A DNA stretch of 64,000 nucleotides from Warburgia ugandensis (GCA_035236585.1 CP141128.1:28115618-28179617), one strand, 5' to 3'. Shown: positions 1 to 12,828, counted from the first letter of the stretch. The notes: generated by a model from the letters alone, not told the origin. Made by a program: numbers and translations.

Positions 1-2295
1 ATGGAAATGCATCTAGAAGGTAAGATCTATGAAACCCAACTTTTGAGTTGTGGTGTTTTGCTAAATCCATGCGTTTTCACCCTAGGTCTAGATTTATGGA
101 TGATCCAACTATCCAATTCCTAATCCAAGCTCAAGGATAAGTAATTAAGTACTTGATGTAACCTCGATCTAACTAAGATTGTTGATTTGGGTTGAAAACT
201 GCTTAGACAATCTCAGTTGTCAAATTTGTCACTGTTCAAATAGTGAATTGTTGATGTTAGATTGATGATCAGATTCCATGGATGACTTTTAGAACATTAA
301 ATTAACTAGGATATGGCATAATTTGAAGATGTAGATGGAAATTGATCAAATAATCTAAATTGTTTGATCGGACAGTAGAGGAATAAAGACCTGACAAAGG
401 TCTGATTGGTGATTAGATGCCACCATTATGTACCCTAACCTTTATTAAGTTAAGATACTTTGAAATTTTAAGATCAAGGTGCAAATTCACCCAGGAGGTA
501 GGTAGTTTTAACATTAGTTTGTTTTTACAAATTTGAAAACCATTGATGAATTACTCTATCATGTTTGAAAATACTTAAGATTTGGGATTCTAATACTTTT
601 TAATAATGCAACTTGCATATTTATATTTCATGCACCTTACTAGTTTGACATGCCATGTTGTTTTACTATAAGATTGGAAACTTATGCATGAAAATATATT
701 TAAAACTACATGGACTTCATGAATTATGAAATAGCAAGGAATGTGGAATCTTCAAAGTCAACCCATGGTGAGGGTTGCTTTTACATGGCTATATTGTATT
801 ATGAGATATAAATCATGCATTGCATGATTTCAACAATGCATGGATTTCTATGGTTTTATTAGTTATATCGACATGTGATGATGCCTAGTATTATTATGTT
901 ATGATGGACATATTGGGGTCGGTGGATGCTGTGCTCAGAAGATTGAGAATTGATCATCTTCCTTCTTCTGAAATTGTATATGTGTGGTAGTTACCTGGTT
1001 GGAGCATGGACAAGTCTTGACTTACATACCATGTTTTCCATGATCACAGTGCAGGGAGTTTATCCGCTTGGTATCGGCGTGATAGCTACAAACTTGATTG
1101 GTTCTTGTCTGTTGCATAGAGGGTCCATTGTTTTTAGATTCATATGTATATTATGCGATAGCACAAGTGCAGGGTACCTTCATATTTTAGGTTTATAATG
1201 AGTACTCATGATCAACTACAGGTGGCTAAATTTAGAGTGTTTCTACACTCTAAGACCTCGAGGAGGTTCTGATGGTTATATATATGTGTGTGTGTTTATT
1301 GAGACATGTTGACTATATTGAACCATTACATGATTTAAATGCTTTTCATCTATTAGTTTTGACGATGGTTCACTATTCAATTTTGAATGGGTATATTATG
1401 AGATAATGCATACCATGAGTTGTGGTGATCTATTATATTTTATAAAATGCTTTGCAAAGTTATTATTGAAAACTAATGATTGAATTGGTTTGGCATGGTA
1501 GTGATTTGTAAATCATGATTGTGATTTCAAAGTTCATTATATTACTTATTTTGTATTATATTCTATCAAACTACATAACATGCATTGGTGTGTTCCTTTT
1601 TGGATTTAAAACTGTATAAACTTATGTTTTCAATGATGAAACTACCTACACAAGTGCAAGCTTGTTGAGACATTGTAAATTGTTTACAATATCTTGGGTC
1701 TGAAGAAATAGAATAGGGAAAAGGGAGCAAAAGATGGTGATAGAGATCTAAAGATAAGAACATGACGGGTATAACATATAGGTTTGTAATATAGTCGTGA
1801 TTTAATAAACTGATGTGATGTGCACTTATTATGACTTTGCTTTATTTACGCATGGGTATGTAAATGGAGTTATGGTGATGTGGCTATGACTAGAGTGGTC
1901 TAGGGTGTTGATTTTAGTCCTAGCCTTTTAGCGCTACAAAAATGTTTCTTTCTATTTAAATGTAAGCAGACATGTGTGTGGATGTATTTTTGAGGGAGTT
2001 GGAGTCTCCTTTGTTTATTTTACATGATATTGTGTTTAGTAGGTTGTTGGATTGCATGTGTTAAATGCACAGGGTCCAAAATACATGGTAGACTTTATTG
2101 AATATTTAGTAGGAATATGGTCTTCATTCCTTTGAAAATCCTTGTATTTTTAAAAATAAAAAATGACACCCATGATTAAGGTCTTCTCATGAAATCTGCT
2201 TTTCGCTGTTTGGTTTCTATATAGTTTTTCAAACTTAGGGCCCCACAATTGGAAAATATTTATAAAAAAGTGTTAGAAAAACCTGAGATGTCATA
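1..2295 (+). mobile_element. 3' part of a gypsy-type LTR (family A), 5' end outside the window
   Basis: Noncoding LTR sequence ending near 2295 in ATGTCATA, a decayed form of the usual ...TGTCACA end. It is recognised because its reverse complement aligns over its whole length with the LTR at 9696-13239: the segments around 1, 600-780, 1200, 1640-1700 and 2240-2295 match the minus strand near 12830, 11220, 10790, 10250 and 9700. No primer-binding site follows the end, so this is a solo LTR or a 3' LTR rather than a 5' LTR. Short open frames such as 950-1198 show no family resemblance and are not called. The U3 start and any promoter lie left of the window. Confidence 0.75.
1668..1694 (+). other. 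LTR stem-loop (family A, plus copy)
   Basis: A 12-bp stem with one mismatch and a 3-nt loop: AGACATTGTAAA pairs with TTTACAATATCT. The word CAAGCTTGTTG lies just upstream. The same structure sits in a comparable part of the LTRs at 10252-10278, 21298-21331, 30645-30678 and 39165-39191. Its position well after the expected promoter suggests the transcribed R/U5 part. A role in 3' end formation or RNA packaging is inference. Confidence 0.7.
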
Positions 2296-3873
2296 CTCAA
2301 CTTAAAATGTGGGAATTTAAATAAAATTTATTTACAAAAATTCAAAAAATTAAAGAAATTAAATAACAATGCATTAAAAAACTCAGATTTATTAATTAAC
2401 TAAATAGTACATAGTTCTAAATTTAAATGAAAAATAACTAAATAATAAATCAAACTAAATTCAACTTTATTAGCTTGATCACAAAGAAATTCTCCATTTC
2501 TAAAAAATTAATGATTTGGATCAATGGATTAATTTAAGATTTGGACGGCTTAGATTGACTATCTAGACTATGATGTAAGATCAGACACAATAGACTAGAT
2601 AATAATTGAACTAAGATGAAGGTCTAAAAGTTGATTTGAAATCTGAAGAGAAAACGATAAAATAGGATACCAGTGGAATTAAAATAGAGGGTGAAAGACA
2701 AAACTAGAAATTTTCCAATTTTCTAGTTTTCATCAAAATGAAGAAGAAAATGCATGACGAAATAGGAAGAAGATGATGACTTAGGGAAGGAGAAAACAAT
2801 GTAAATGGAGAAGATTTAGAGGAAAATCTAAATTGGGTTTTGATTGAATGAATTTTTAAACTTGTAAAAAGAAGAAATTTAATGAGAATTGAAGGGAAAA
2901 CTATAGTGAATAGAGGAGAAAAACAGGAAATGATGGCTGGGAACAAGATGGGGTACTAGGAGAGACTAGAAGAAAGAGATCAAACAAGGAATGAAGGGAA
3001 AGAAGATAGGGATGGTAAGAAACTAGGAGAAGGAAAATGAAGAATGGAGGAATGATGAACAGTGATTAGGAAACTGTGAATTCTTTGTCCCCTTGGATGG
3101 AGCTTTTGTGATGGTGAGTTTCACACAATTATGTAGTCTTGTCGTGGTGAAGTTCCTACATTGCAACCTCCCCTATAGTTTGCAGTTGTGATGTATGGAA
3201 GAAGAAGTTTAGCCTGAGTTTTTCTATAGTGGAGAGTCTCTACTATGAAGAGATGCCCACCATGAAACATCTCCTACTTCCTATAGTCTCGAGAAAGCCA
3301 ATCTCCCCTATGTTCTACTGTGGAGCTTTGCTACGGGTAAGGTCCTTTCCTTTAGTGTGCTCTTTGTATGGCATCCCCCTTTTCTTCTTATATAGCCCAG
3401 GAAATCACCCATAGTCATATCTCTCTCTTAAGTTTTTTTTTTTCCTTTCCAACTTCAGTTTCCTCTTTTAGCAGTCCTAATAGAGCATGAATCTTACTAA
3501 AAGTTTGTTTCCAATTGAGAAATAATTAGGCAAGGCTTTCTATTTTTAATAAAAATCCTCAATTTTATCCAATAGATCCATGATGATGATCTAGTCTCAT
3601 TTATTCGATCCAAGTCATCCATTTTCCAATATGGCTGATCTAGAATATATAAAACTCAATTAGAATCATCTTGATTATGATTTTTTCATCTGATAAGCTT
3701 TGATGATCATCTTGTTGTTAAATTGTGCAAATCAATGGTTAGGTGATCAATTAGGGTTAAAATGTACATTTAATCTAAAAATTCATTTAATCTAAAAATT
3801 CAAAATTGATGGATTAGATGATCTATCTTGATGTTAATTTGAAGGCATTTTAGCTAAAATGGAGGGCTCAACA
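2296..3873 (-). mobile_element. OTA (Athila/Tat-type) LTR fragment, minus strand
   Basis: Read on the minus strand, the sequence starts TGTTGAGCCC at 3873 and runs through an AT-rich leader, a pyrimidine-rich stretch (GA-rich on plus at about 2985-3060) and a tail containing GCCGTCCAAATC. The same order of motifs occurs in the plus-strand LTR at 45770-50129, which starts TGTTAAG. The 3' end, normally a GGGATCGACCC region, is absent because the fragment stops where the family A LTR ends at 2295. The minus-strand remnants of pol at 5580-7224 have the orientation expected if this is their 3' LTR. The open frames at 2704-2946 and 3229-3414 have no recognisable product. Confidence 0.65.
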
Positions 3874-5579
3874 CACCCTTTAAGACGTATTTTGCTAGTC
3901 CTGAGCAAAACATGTGAAAAATTAATTTATTAAAATTGATACAAATTGTTGATTTCATAGATACTCACAATTGTATTTAGCATATGCAACAAGTCCTTAA
4001 ACCCCTAGGTTACTCCTAGTAGATGAGTTAAGCCTCGAGAGGGTTTACAATGAATTTACCCACAAAATTCTAAAAATCTTTTTCAAGTCAACTCCTACTT
4101 TTTTCTTAGAGAATTATCTTTAATAAATCTATCAACTTTAGCATACTACTAAAATTGAATAATAAAATCAAAACCTTACTCATATGCTAAATACATTCCA
4201 ATTAAGCTCATATCTCAAAATGTGTGTATACAGTCTACATATACAACAATCTTTTTCTCTAGGAAAACTATAACTTTTGAACCCTATCTAAAATATGTTT
4301 TGACCTTAATTCTCATTAGTGACATACACTCAGAAATAAAAACTCTCAGATAAAGGGTTCAATTCATATATCTCTTTTAAATATGTGAGCAAAGTCAGTA
4401 AAAGCAAATTATCTCGCACATACTCGTGAAGGAAAGAGTATTACTAAAGAATTTAATTTTGATCCCTTTAGAAAGGATAAGATGCCATTACTTTTGAACA
4501 TTTAGACATATTACTCCTTAAATCTAATCCATTCATATCCTCGTTAAGACTATATTCATCCTAGAATCAATAGGTCTTATATTAGGATGAAATGTAGCCT
4601 TGGGACAAGGCACAAAAGAAAGAGATATAAAGGGTTCAATGTCTTCAAATTAAGTAGAGGTCTTCTAACAAGCTAACAAATTTTCCTTACTTTGTACTAA
4701 AGTGAATATTCCTTTGTTTTTCTAATACTCTTCATAATTTTTTTCTTTTGAGAACTTTTTTCTTCATATTCACTTATTTTTGCTATTGTAACTCAAAATA
4801 TTTCTTCAATCCTCTCTAACATATTTTAGAAGAATGGGTAGTGTACATATTATTTGGGATAATACAAGCAAAGATAATTTGGGCAACAAAAGAAAAGGCT
4901 TTTATAAAAGTCTCAATTTGGCTAACTAGTGGTAAAAATATTTTTGGTAGGATTTATGTCTTAAATTTATAAGGATATCCTAGATCAATTTTTAGGTTTC
5001 ATATAACCTATCAAATTCAATGAACTTTTAGAATTTTAAAGGTAATATTCTAATAATTTAGGTAATTGACCAAATTTAACAATTAAGAATTGGTAGGATC
5101 AAATTTAAGCAGATTGAAAAAAATTTGAACATTTATAACCCTTCAAAGAATGAATGGCTCTAAAACTCACTTAGATTATAGGTTTCCACTAAATTCTTCA
5201 GGATCTCTAAGTGCTAACTACTTATCAATTTACACTATATATATGCAACTGTATATACGAATGTGATCTGAGACTTAGCCTTCATAGAGTACTTTAGAAA
5301 ATGAGTAAAAAAAATGAGTTAATCATATGAAATTCCATTAATAAGTTAAAGTTAGTTATATTATCCTTTAGAAAATTCAATTCTGGGCATGGTGTAGGGA
5401 TTAACCTAAAAACTTTAAAAAAAATTAATTCTTTGTAGTAAATCAACTAAAAAAAATAGAATTTTCTAAAGTTTATACCCCCTAACCTGAAAGAAACATT
5501 ATCCTCAATATTTGAAATATAGGACCAAAAATAAATACTGGCGATGTAGAAAACAACTAATTCGATGGTACAGAGGGAT
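3874..5579 (-). mobile_element. Noncoding 3' tail of the OTA element
   Basis: AT-rich DNA without a credible gene. At 5474-5508, the minus strand carries the 'TTGAGGATAATGTTT...TTAGGGGGTATA' kind of motif that follows the integrase stop in Athila/Tat elements. It lies only about 70-100 bp from the reverse transcriptase remnant, so the RNase H and integrase regions appear to have been deleted. The long 3' noncoding segment before the LTR is usual for the lineage. I see nothing else interpretable between 3900 and 5450. Confidence 0.55.
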
Positions 5580-6738
5580 CAAATCCACTTAATCCAGATA
5601 AACATGATATATCCCTAGACCCCATATGAAAATTTAGTTGCACTTTACCCAATGTAACATTAAAATATTCTCCTTGAAACGAGAGAGGTCATCCATAAAG
5701 ACCTCTAAAAATTGCTTAACCCTGATAAACATGATATATCCTTGCATCCCATATGAAAATTTGGTGGTGCTTTGCCTTGTGCAACACTAAAATCTTCTCC
5801 TCAAAACTAAAGAAGTCATCCATAAAAACCTCTGAAAATTGCTCTACCATATCACTTAAAATACTAAGCATGCATCTCTAAAATGTGGCAGGAGAATTAC
5901 TCAATTCAAATGGTATCCTTTTATAAGTAAAAGTGCCAAAAGGATTGGTAAAGGTAGTCTTTTCTTGATCCTTGGGTGACATTTCCATCTAGTTATATCT
6001 CGAATAACCATCTAGAAAACAATAATGTTGTTCTCCTACAACCCTTTATAACATTTGATCAATAAAAGGCAAAGAAAAATGGTCATGCTTAGTGAGAACA
6101 TTTAATTATCTATAATCAATGTGCATACACCAACCTGTGACAATTCTATTAGGAACTAATTCATTGTTGGCATTAGTGATCACAATCACTTAGATTTCTT
6201 TAGAACTACTTGTGTAGGACTCATCCATTTGCTATCACTTATGGGGAAATGATTCCCACATTAAGCAAGTTAAGGACTTTTGCTCCAACTACATCCTTCA
6301 TATTAGAATTTAAGTACATTGCAATCAACAATATGGTTTAGCATTATCCTTTAAGTAGATTTGAGGGGTGCATATCAAAGGGTTGATTCCTTTAATATCT
6401 ACTAGGGTCCATCCTATTGCAAGTTTATCTTCCTTGAGGGTTTTGATCAATTGTTCCTCTTAAGATGGTTCTAATTGAGAGTCAATTATGATAGAAAAAG
6501 TTTATTGCTCTTCTAAATAGGCATATTTATGTTCAAAAGATAAAGGTTTTAAATCTAGCTTAGAAGCTTTTTCAAAGGATAGAATGGGAGTGGACTTGCT
6601 CTATGGAAGTTCTTTGTAATGAGGTTTTCATCTTTTTTTGTCTATAAGGGGCACATAATTTAGGAGGGCATTAATTTCCTCTATGAATGTGTCCTCATTA
6701 AACACATTAAAGTGGGCCAAACATGCCTCAAATGGGTC
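5580..6738 (-). pseudogene. pol: OTA reverse transcriptase remnant
   Basis: Minus-strand translation gives recognisable pieces of an Athila/Tat reverse transcriptase: a pre-RT spacer near 6520-6560 (LKPLSFEHKYAYLEEQ), the N-terminal 'GWTLVDIKGI' region near 6400-6425, 'SPTQVVLKKSK' near 6215-6245, 'NELVPNRIVTGW' then IDYR near 6115-6165, and 'YCFLDGYSRYN' near 6030. The catalytic FMDD segment is encoded twice, at 5815-5823 and 5688-5696, because of a 127-bp tandem duplication. Stops and frameshifts are scattered throughout, so no polymerase can be made. The fingers and palm are represented, but the connection, RNase H and integrase regions are missing. Upstream, on the minus strand, lies the matching protease. 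Confidence 0.8.
5597..5850 (-). repeat. 127-bp tandem duplication of the RT catalytic segment
   Basis: Copy 1 is 5597-5723 and copy 2 is 5724-5850; both start GATAAACATGATATATCC. They differ at many positions but share the FMDD-coding core and the same shortened stretch after it. The shared shortening means the duplication happened after that loss. 127 is not a multiple of three, so the duplication also shifts the frame. Confidence 0.85.
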
Positions 6739-7224
6739 CTACAAGGAAGAGGTTATGAAATGATCTTGCACAATTGAATTTATCATGTTGACACAATGCA
6801 AGTAATTAGAGATTTCTTCTGGTTGCTTACAGATGTCAAATATTTTTAATTCTAGTGTCATGTTGCCAAAGGAAAGTTTCTTGGCACCATTTTGATAGTT
6901 TATTAAGGCATTGGACGTAGCAAAAAATGGATTTCCAAGGATGACAAGGATTTCCTCCTGCTCATTCAACATTAGTTGTGTCTCCAAAACTACAGAATCA
7001 ACTAGGAGAAAGAACTTTTCTATTTGGACTAGTACATCTTCTACTGTGCCTCTCAGTATTACCATTAATCTATCATCTAACCACAGTGTAATGGATGTTG
7101 GTTTGAGGTCTTTTAATCCTAGTTGAACATAGACTGTGTAGAGTAACAAATTAACATTGTGTCCTAAATCTAAGAGAGCTTGGTTAATCATATGGTTGCC
7201 AATGATACAAATGAGAGTGGACAA
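6739..7224 (-). pseudogene. pol: OTA retropepsin (aspartic protease) fragment
   Basis: This is the longest uninterrupted minus-strand coding piece of the element, 161 codons. It contains the Athila/Tat-type protease: 'IGNHMINQALLDLG' with the active-site D-L-G, then 'VNLLLYTVYVQLGLKDLKP', 'RGTVEDVLVQIEKF', 'ILGNPFFATSNALIN' and the trailing 'LSFGNMTLELKIF' found before the RT spacer. The residue after DLG is His instead of the small residue usual in the family, and the LGRPF-type motif reads LGNPF. The ATG at 7224 is only the first Met in the frame. The protein was part of a gag-pol polyprotein, so no real start is expected here. It probably cannot be expressed from its surroundings. Confidence 0.85.
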
Positions 7225-7800
7225 CTTGGATCCTTTTTTTTTTTTATGGTGTATGCTGATGAAGAATTGAACTTACTTATTCATTCACAAATGTCGTCTT
7301 TTGCACATTTATTTTTCTCTTAATTGTGCATAAATCCTTTAAAAATTTGGCATATGATGGGATTTGTATTATTGCATCCAAGATAGGTATGTTGATCTTA
7401 ACTTGCTTGAATATCTCCATAATCTGATCATTAGTGGTACTTGTTGTCACTTGGTGCAACTTCTGAGGGACTGGAGTAGCAATGGGTCATAGTTCAATAG
7501 GTGGAGTGGGGTATCTTTCTTTAATTTTTTATTTATTTTCAGTGGGATTTTCTACCTTGTCAGTCTTTCGGGGGTCATTGTTCTAAATTATTTTACACTC
7601 CTAAGAATGGTGACAACCTTACTCTATTTCATGGTATAGCTTGCCAATGTGTTAGGTGCATTATTGTCAACCACATGCACACCCATAGGGTTAGCTTGTG
7701 AATGAGCTGAAAACTTTCCTTTTTCCATATTTTGCATCATTTGAGTTATCATATTTTTCATTACATTCATGGATTGTGTAACTTGCTTTAACTAGACTTT
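7225..7800 (-). pseudogene. OTA gag-pol linker remnant, truncated at the satellite
   Basis: The open stretch 7277-7459 on the minus strand reads 'IMEIFKQVKINIPILDAI', then 'IPSYAKFLKDLCTIKRK', the conserved block that lies just before the protease in Athila/Tat polyproteins. Between 7225 and 7276 the frame is broken beside a T-rich run. From 7460 to 7800 only fragments of the gag C-terminal region can be suspected. Similarity stops near 7800 where the 40-bp satellite begins, so the 5' half of this element (gag and 5' LTR) is absent from the window. Confidence 0.7.
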
Positions 7801-8929
7801 TGACAAATCATAGGAACTTGTTGATCCATTAATTAATTTTCTTCAACTTATTGAATCTCGTCGATCCAAACCTTGATTTTCATCAATCATTGGATCTCAT
7901 TGGTGCACCATACATTCCCATCAAGTCATCGAATCCTATTGATTCGACCATTGATTTTCATCAAATCATTAGATCCCATTCATCTAATGATCAATTCCCA
8001 ATGAATCATTTTATCTCATCAATAGAACTATCAATTTTTATGAAATCTTTCGAATCTTATCAACTCATCGATTGTCGTAGATGCGAAGGTTGAATTTAAA
8101 TAAATTATCAGATCTCATCAATTCAGTTATCATTTTCATTGAATCTCATAGTTTTGACTGCAATTTTAATGAAATCATCAAAACTTATCGATCTAGCCTT
8201 TCATTTTCTTCAAATCAATGGATCTCACTGATGCTAAGTTTGATTTTTGTCTCATATATTTGACCATCAATTTTCATGATATCATTAGATTTTGTCAATC
8301 CAACCATTTATTGTCATTAAATTAATGGATATCATGAATCCAATCATTACTTTTTTATCAAATTATTATATTTCATTAATGAGACTATAATTTTCATCAA
8401 ATCATCGAATCTCATTACTTCAACTATTGATTTTCATATTATCATTGATATCATTGATCTGATTATTGATCTTTATCTAATCTTTGGATCTCATTGATCC
8501 AATCATTAGTTTTCTTAGATGTCATTAATCTTACTATTTATATTTGACAAATCATTAGATTTCATGGATCTAACCATTGATTTTAGGTAAATCACCATAT
8601 TGCATTGATCTAACCTTTCATTTTTATTACATCATTGGATCTCATCAACCTGATTACTGATTTTAATCTAATTGTCAAATGTCATTGATTCAGCTAATGA
8701 TCTCTAAGAGTCATCAAATTTCATCCATCCCCCTTTATAATTCTAAAATTCTATCTACCTAAAACCAATTCTACAAATTGGAGGTGACTCTTCCTCAAAT
8801 TCAAAAAATGAAAGGTGATCCTTTCTCAAATAAGAAAAATAGGATCTCATCAATATGAATATTTCTTATCATCAAATATTTAGATCTTATCACTTTGAAA
8901 GTATATACAATCAAATCATTGGATCATGT
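7801..8929. repeat. 40-bp satellite, block 1
   Basis: A head-to-tail array of degenerate units of about 40 bp built from TTGATTTTCATCAA and TTGGATCTCATTGATCCAA. It carries the landmark variants GATGCGAAGGTTGAATTT (about 8081) and the 'CTTTCTCAAATAAGAAAA' type (about 8820). Block 1 lacks roughly 1.07 kb present between landmarks in block 2. It ends at 8929 in CATGT, the probable target-site duplication of the nested insertion; its partner is CTCGT at 32391-32395. Short open frames here (7851-8093, 8081-8263) are by-products of the AT-rich repeat. Confidence 0.93.
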
Positions 8930-9695
8930 TGTGACACTTGGGTCTTCCAATTAAATTTTTGAAAAGTCATGAGTAATGTAGAAAATTTCATTCTAAGTGC
9001 ATCTGCAAATGAAGTATAGAAGACTATAAGTTATAGGTAATTTAACAATCCACACTCATTATCAACAGGCATTTAATAAACCTCCATACATATTGAAATA
9101 TAATTAAAATATATCAAAAGCATGTGCATAGGGAGATCATGCCATAGGATCCACTAGTCACATCTAAGTCAACTATCATATCATCCAAAATAAAGTCCAT
9201 TTTTAGATATTACAATCCTGAGTTCAAGTGTCAACATAAAGTATTTACTATAGTCATTTGTAATACTAGCAAAAGTCTAGAAAACCAAACTGGATAATTC
9301 TACTTGAACTTATAGTAGATGTAGCTTTCACCTTTCCCTTCTCTTCAGCATTTAGCCTCCTTAAACTTTCACCTGAAATTGTTTTTGGGGAGTGAGAAGC
9401 ACCACTCAGTTGAAACAACCCTAATAGGGCCAGGTCTCAAAAGATGACAAGCAAGCATACATATATATACACACACTAACTAATATATATATATATAAGT
9501 AGGAATATAGCAAAATAAGAGTACTTGCAATAAATGGAGTACCCTTAATGATGTAACATCATGAAAGTCCTTAGCATTTGAGTATCTAAATCATCATGTT
9601 CCTTTCATGTTTATAGTAAGAAAAATTGTGCATGAGTATGAATGTAAAATCTTTAATGATGTCAACTAGGTTAAACTATCTCAATGACAATGTCA
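8930..9695 (-). mobile_element. Outer LTR element of the nest, left (3') piece
   Basis: The satellite stops abruptly at TGTGACACTTGGGTC, the reverse complement of a typical gypsy LTR 3' end (GACCCAAGTGTCACA). On the minus strand, near 9390-9410, it contains 'ACTGAGTGGTGCTTCTCACT', a gypsy LTR-type motif. The family A LTR interrupts it at 9696. Its other end is proposed at 32390, because joining the flanking satellite across 8930-32390 restores the array. Noncoding; no open frame is called. Confidence 0.6.
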
Positions 9696-10251
9696 TGTGA
9701 CATTCCGAGTTTTTATAACACTTTTTCACAAAATCTTTTATAATAATAGTTCCATGAGTTTAGAAAACTATTTAGAAAACAAAGAGCGAAAAACTTTTTC
9801 TTGAAAAGACTTTTTGAAATCCTAAGTGTCATTTTAGTGCTACATTTCTACCAAAAATCTAACAGAGTCTCATCTAATTTTCAGACTTACACAGTTTATG
9901 CATGTGAGTACAACATCACTAATAAATACTACTTAAATAAAATAAATAATAAAGGAGACTCCATCTCCATTCATTCACATAAATATACAATATCTAAAAT
10001 TATATAACAATCAAGTTTTACTTAACTAAAAGAAAAGTTCAAGACTAGGATCAATCCAGTCATAGGCTCATGACTATAATTTCATCTTACATGTCCACAT
10101 GTCCATAAACCAAAGTCATAATACACAAAATATTAAATCAGTTCATAAAATCATCAACTATATTGCAAAGCTATTTGATATTCCTTTTATATCCTTCTCT
10201 CAAGATCTCTGGCATAGTCTTCTGCCCTTTTGTCTTATTTCTTCAAATCTG

Positions 10252-10278
10252 AGACATCATAAACAATTTACAATGTCT
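10252..10278 (-). other. LTR stem-loop (family A, minus copy)
   Basis: The inverted counterpart of the structure at 1668-1694. On the minus strand AGACATTGTAAA pairs with TTTATGATGTCT around a 3-nt loop. It is less perfect than the plus copy, but the upstream word AAGCTTGTTG is kept. Confidence 0.65.
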
Positions 10279-12828
10279 CAACAAGCTTAGCTTGTGTAGG
10301 TAGTTTCATTATTGAAATATCAAATTTTATACAATTTAAATCCAAAAAGGAATTCATAATCAAATATTATGCAGTTTTGTAAAATATGATGTAAAATGAG
10401 CAATATAATAAAACTCTAAAATCTCAATCATACTTTACAAATCAATGTAATTCTTAACTAATTCAATTTATCAATTTCAATATCCCTGCATGTTGTTTTA
10501 AGGGCAGTAATAATAACCTTTGCAAGGTATTTTACAAAATATGAGTAGTCACCACAACTCATGTCATGCATCATCTCAAAAGTATAATCATCCAAGTTGA
10601 ATAATGAGTCACTGTTGAAATCAATAAATGAAAATCATTTAAATCATGAAATGCTTAAATAAAATTAGTGTATCTCAATAAGTATATGCGTGCGTGCATG
10701 TGTGTATATTTACATAACACCATCTGAACCTCCTCAAGGTCTAACGAGTGCAGAATGACTTGAAATCCAGCTATTTGCTGTTGGTCATGAGTGCTCATTA
10801 TTGACCTAAAATCTCAAGGTGCCTTGCACCTCCTTCACTGTCACATTATAAACTCCTAAATCTTAAAATAAATGGGCCCTCTGTGTAGCAGACAAGACCA
10901 CATCAAGTTCACACTACCCCCCGATACTAGAACAGGTAACAAATCATGTTGTGTGCATAGGAGACATGGCATGCAGGCCATGACCTACCCATGATGTTAT
11001 CGTAACCTAATTTGGCCTATTGTGGCTAGGTATCAAATATATGAAATTTGAGAAGGGGGATGATCAATCCTCAACCTTCCTAGCACAGTGCCCATTAGAC
11101 AATCATCTATCCTCCATAACATAATAATACTAAGCATCATCGCATGCTGATATAATTTATAAAACCATGAAAATCTATGCATTAGTGAAATCATGCAAAT
11201 TAAAACTCATAATACGATATAGCCATGTGAAAGCAACCCTCACAATAGTTGAGTTTGATGATTCCTCACACATCATTTCATAAATTACAAACTCCATATA
11301 ATTTCAAATACATTTTCATGTACAAGTTTTCAATTTGATAATAATCAACATGGCATTCCAAATTGATAAGCTGCATGAAATACAAGTATACTCATGCATA
11401 AATCAAAAATCTCAATTTTAACTATTTTCAAATGTGATAGAATAGTCATCAATAGTTTTCATGTTTCACAAAAGCATATAAATGTTAAACCTACCTACCT
11501 CCTTGGCGAATTCCTATAATTTCTTCCCTTTAGCTTTAGCCATAACTTAATACCAATTTGGTCAAACTATGCCTAAATCTCTATAAAGCATAAAGTTACA
11601 CTTTATACATATAAGTATACTTAAATCTTTTTTGTAATCATGATCTAACATTCCAAATCTCAAACCATTAGGTTTTTAGATCCATTATTGATCTTCACTA
11701 AATGTTGCATAACTCATTACTAATCAACCACCAAAATAACACAATCTTACCTATTTACACTGTTGATCTATGTTCTCATCTATGGGTCATTCATCCGTCG
11801 TCCATCAAGTTCTAAATTATAAATCTGTGCCATTGATTATCAAGCAACAATCCATATTCATATTTCCAATTTCCAAACATTGGATGGAAATCTTACTTGA
11901 AATTCTCAAACCTTCCTACAGTCATATTTCAATATATTTAACCTAAACAATACTTAAGGGTTCCAATCATTGATTGATTAGTATGTTTAGTTATAGGTCA
12001 ATGATCCTCATTTAGTCTATTAGATTTTCTAAAATTTGACCTTAACATACTTGATTTCTAGGAATTATAGTCTTTAAATCTTATTAGTATGAGGATTATC
12101 ATGAATAGTTTAGATCACTCAAATTTTCAGTTTTCCTATCTACCATTGAATGAATAGTTAGTTTTTTCAATGACTAGAACTCTGATCATAAAAAATTTTT
12201 TAGAGTATCTTTACTAACTGAAGGTCAGCTTACACAATGGTGGCATGTGATCATCGATCAAATGTCTTAAGTTCTTTGTTCCTTTACTGTCTGATCAAAC
12301 AGCTGAAATCGTCTAGTCAATTTATCCAAATTTTACATTTTATGTATATCTTAGTTAATTCATAGTTCAAAAATTAATTTGTGGCATTTGATCATTGATC
12401 AGACATGACAGGGTCATTGATTGAATAGTGATAGATTGGACACCCTAGATCATCTAATATGTTCACTTCTGGATCATTGAAAATTTTGATTCATTCTATC
12501 AATGTATGGATGGGGAACTTACTAGTAGCATCTGATCACCAATCAAGGATTACCAGATACTGTTTATACAATAACTAATAAGATGATTAAGAATGTCTAA
12601 TCTATTTTAAGCCTAGATCAACAATCTCAGTCATATCCGTGCTACATCAGGCATATATTTACCCATTTCTGGATATGGATTAAGAAATAGATGGCTAGAT
12701 TATCACAGAAACCTAATTTTAGTAAGAATCCTATGAATATGCTCAAAACTTCAAATCAAGATATGAGTTTTCACGGATCTTACCTTTAATGCAATTTCTA
12801 CCTTCCAAACATCTTTAGAGATGATGGG

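Noticed and set aside
950..1198. 82-codon frame in the left-edge LTR
   Set aside because: It is not conserved in the inverted copy at 9696-13239, so it is a chance frame.
7801..8929. CRISPR-like array of regularly spaced repeats
   Set aside because: There is no alternation of constant repeat and unique spacer. Every part of the 40-bp unit recurs with similar degeneracy, and the genome is eukaryotic.
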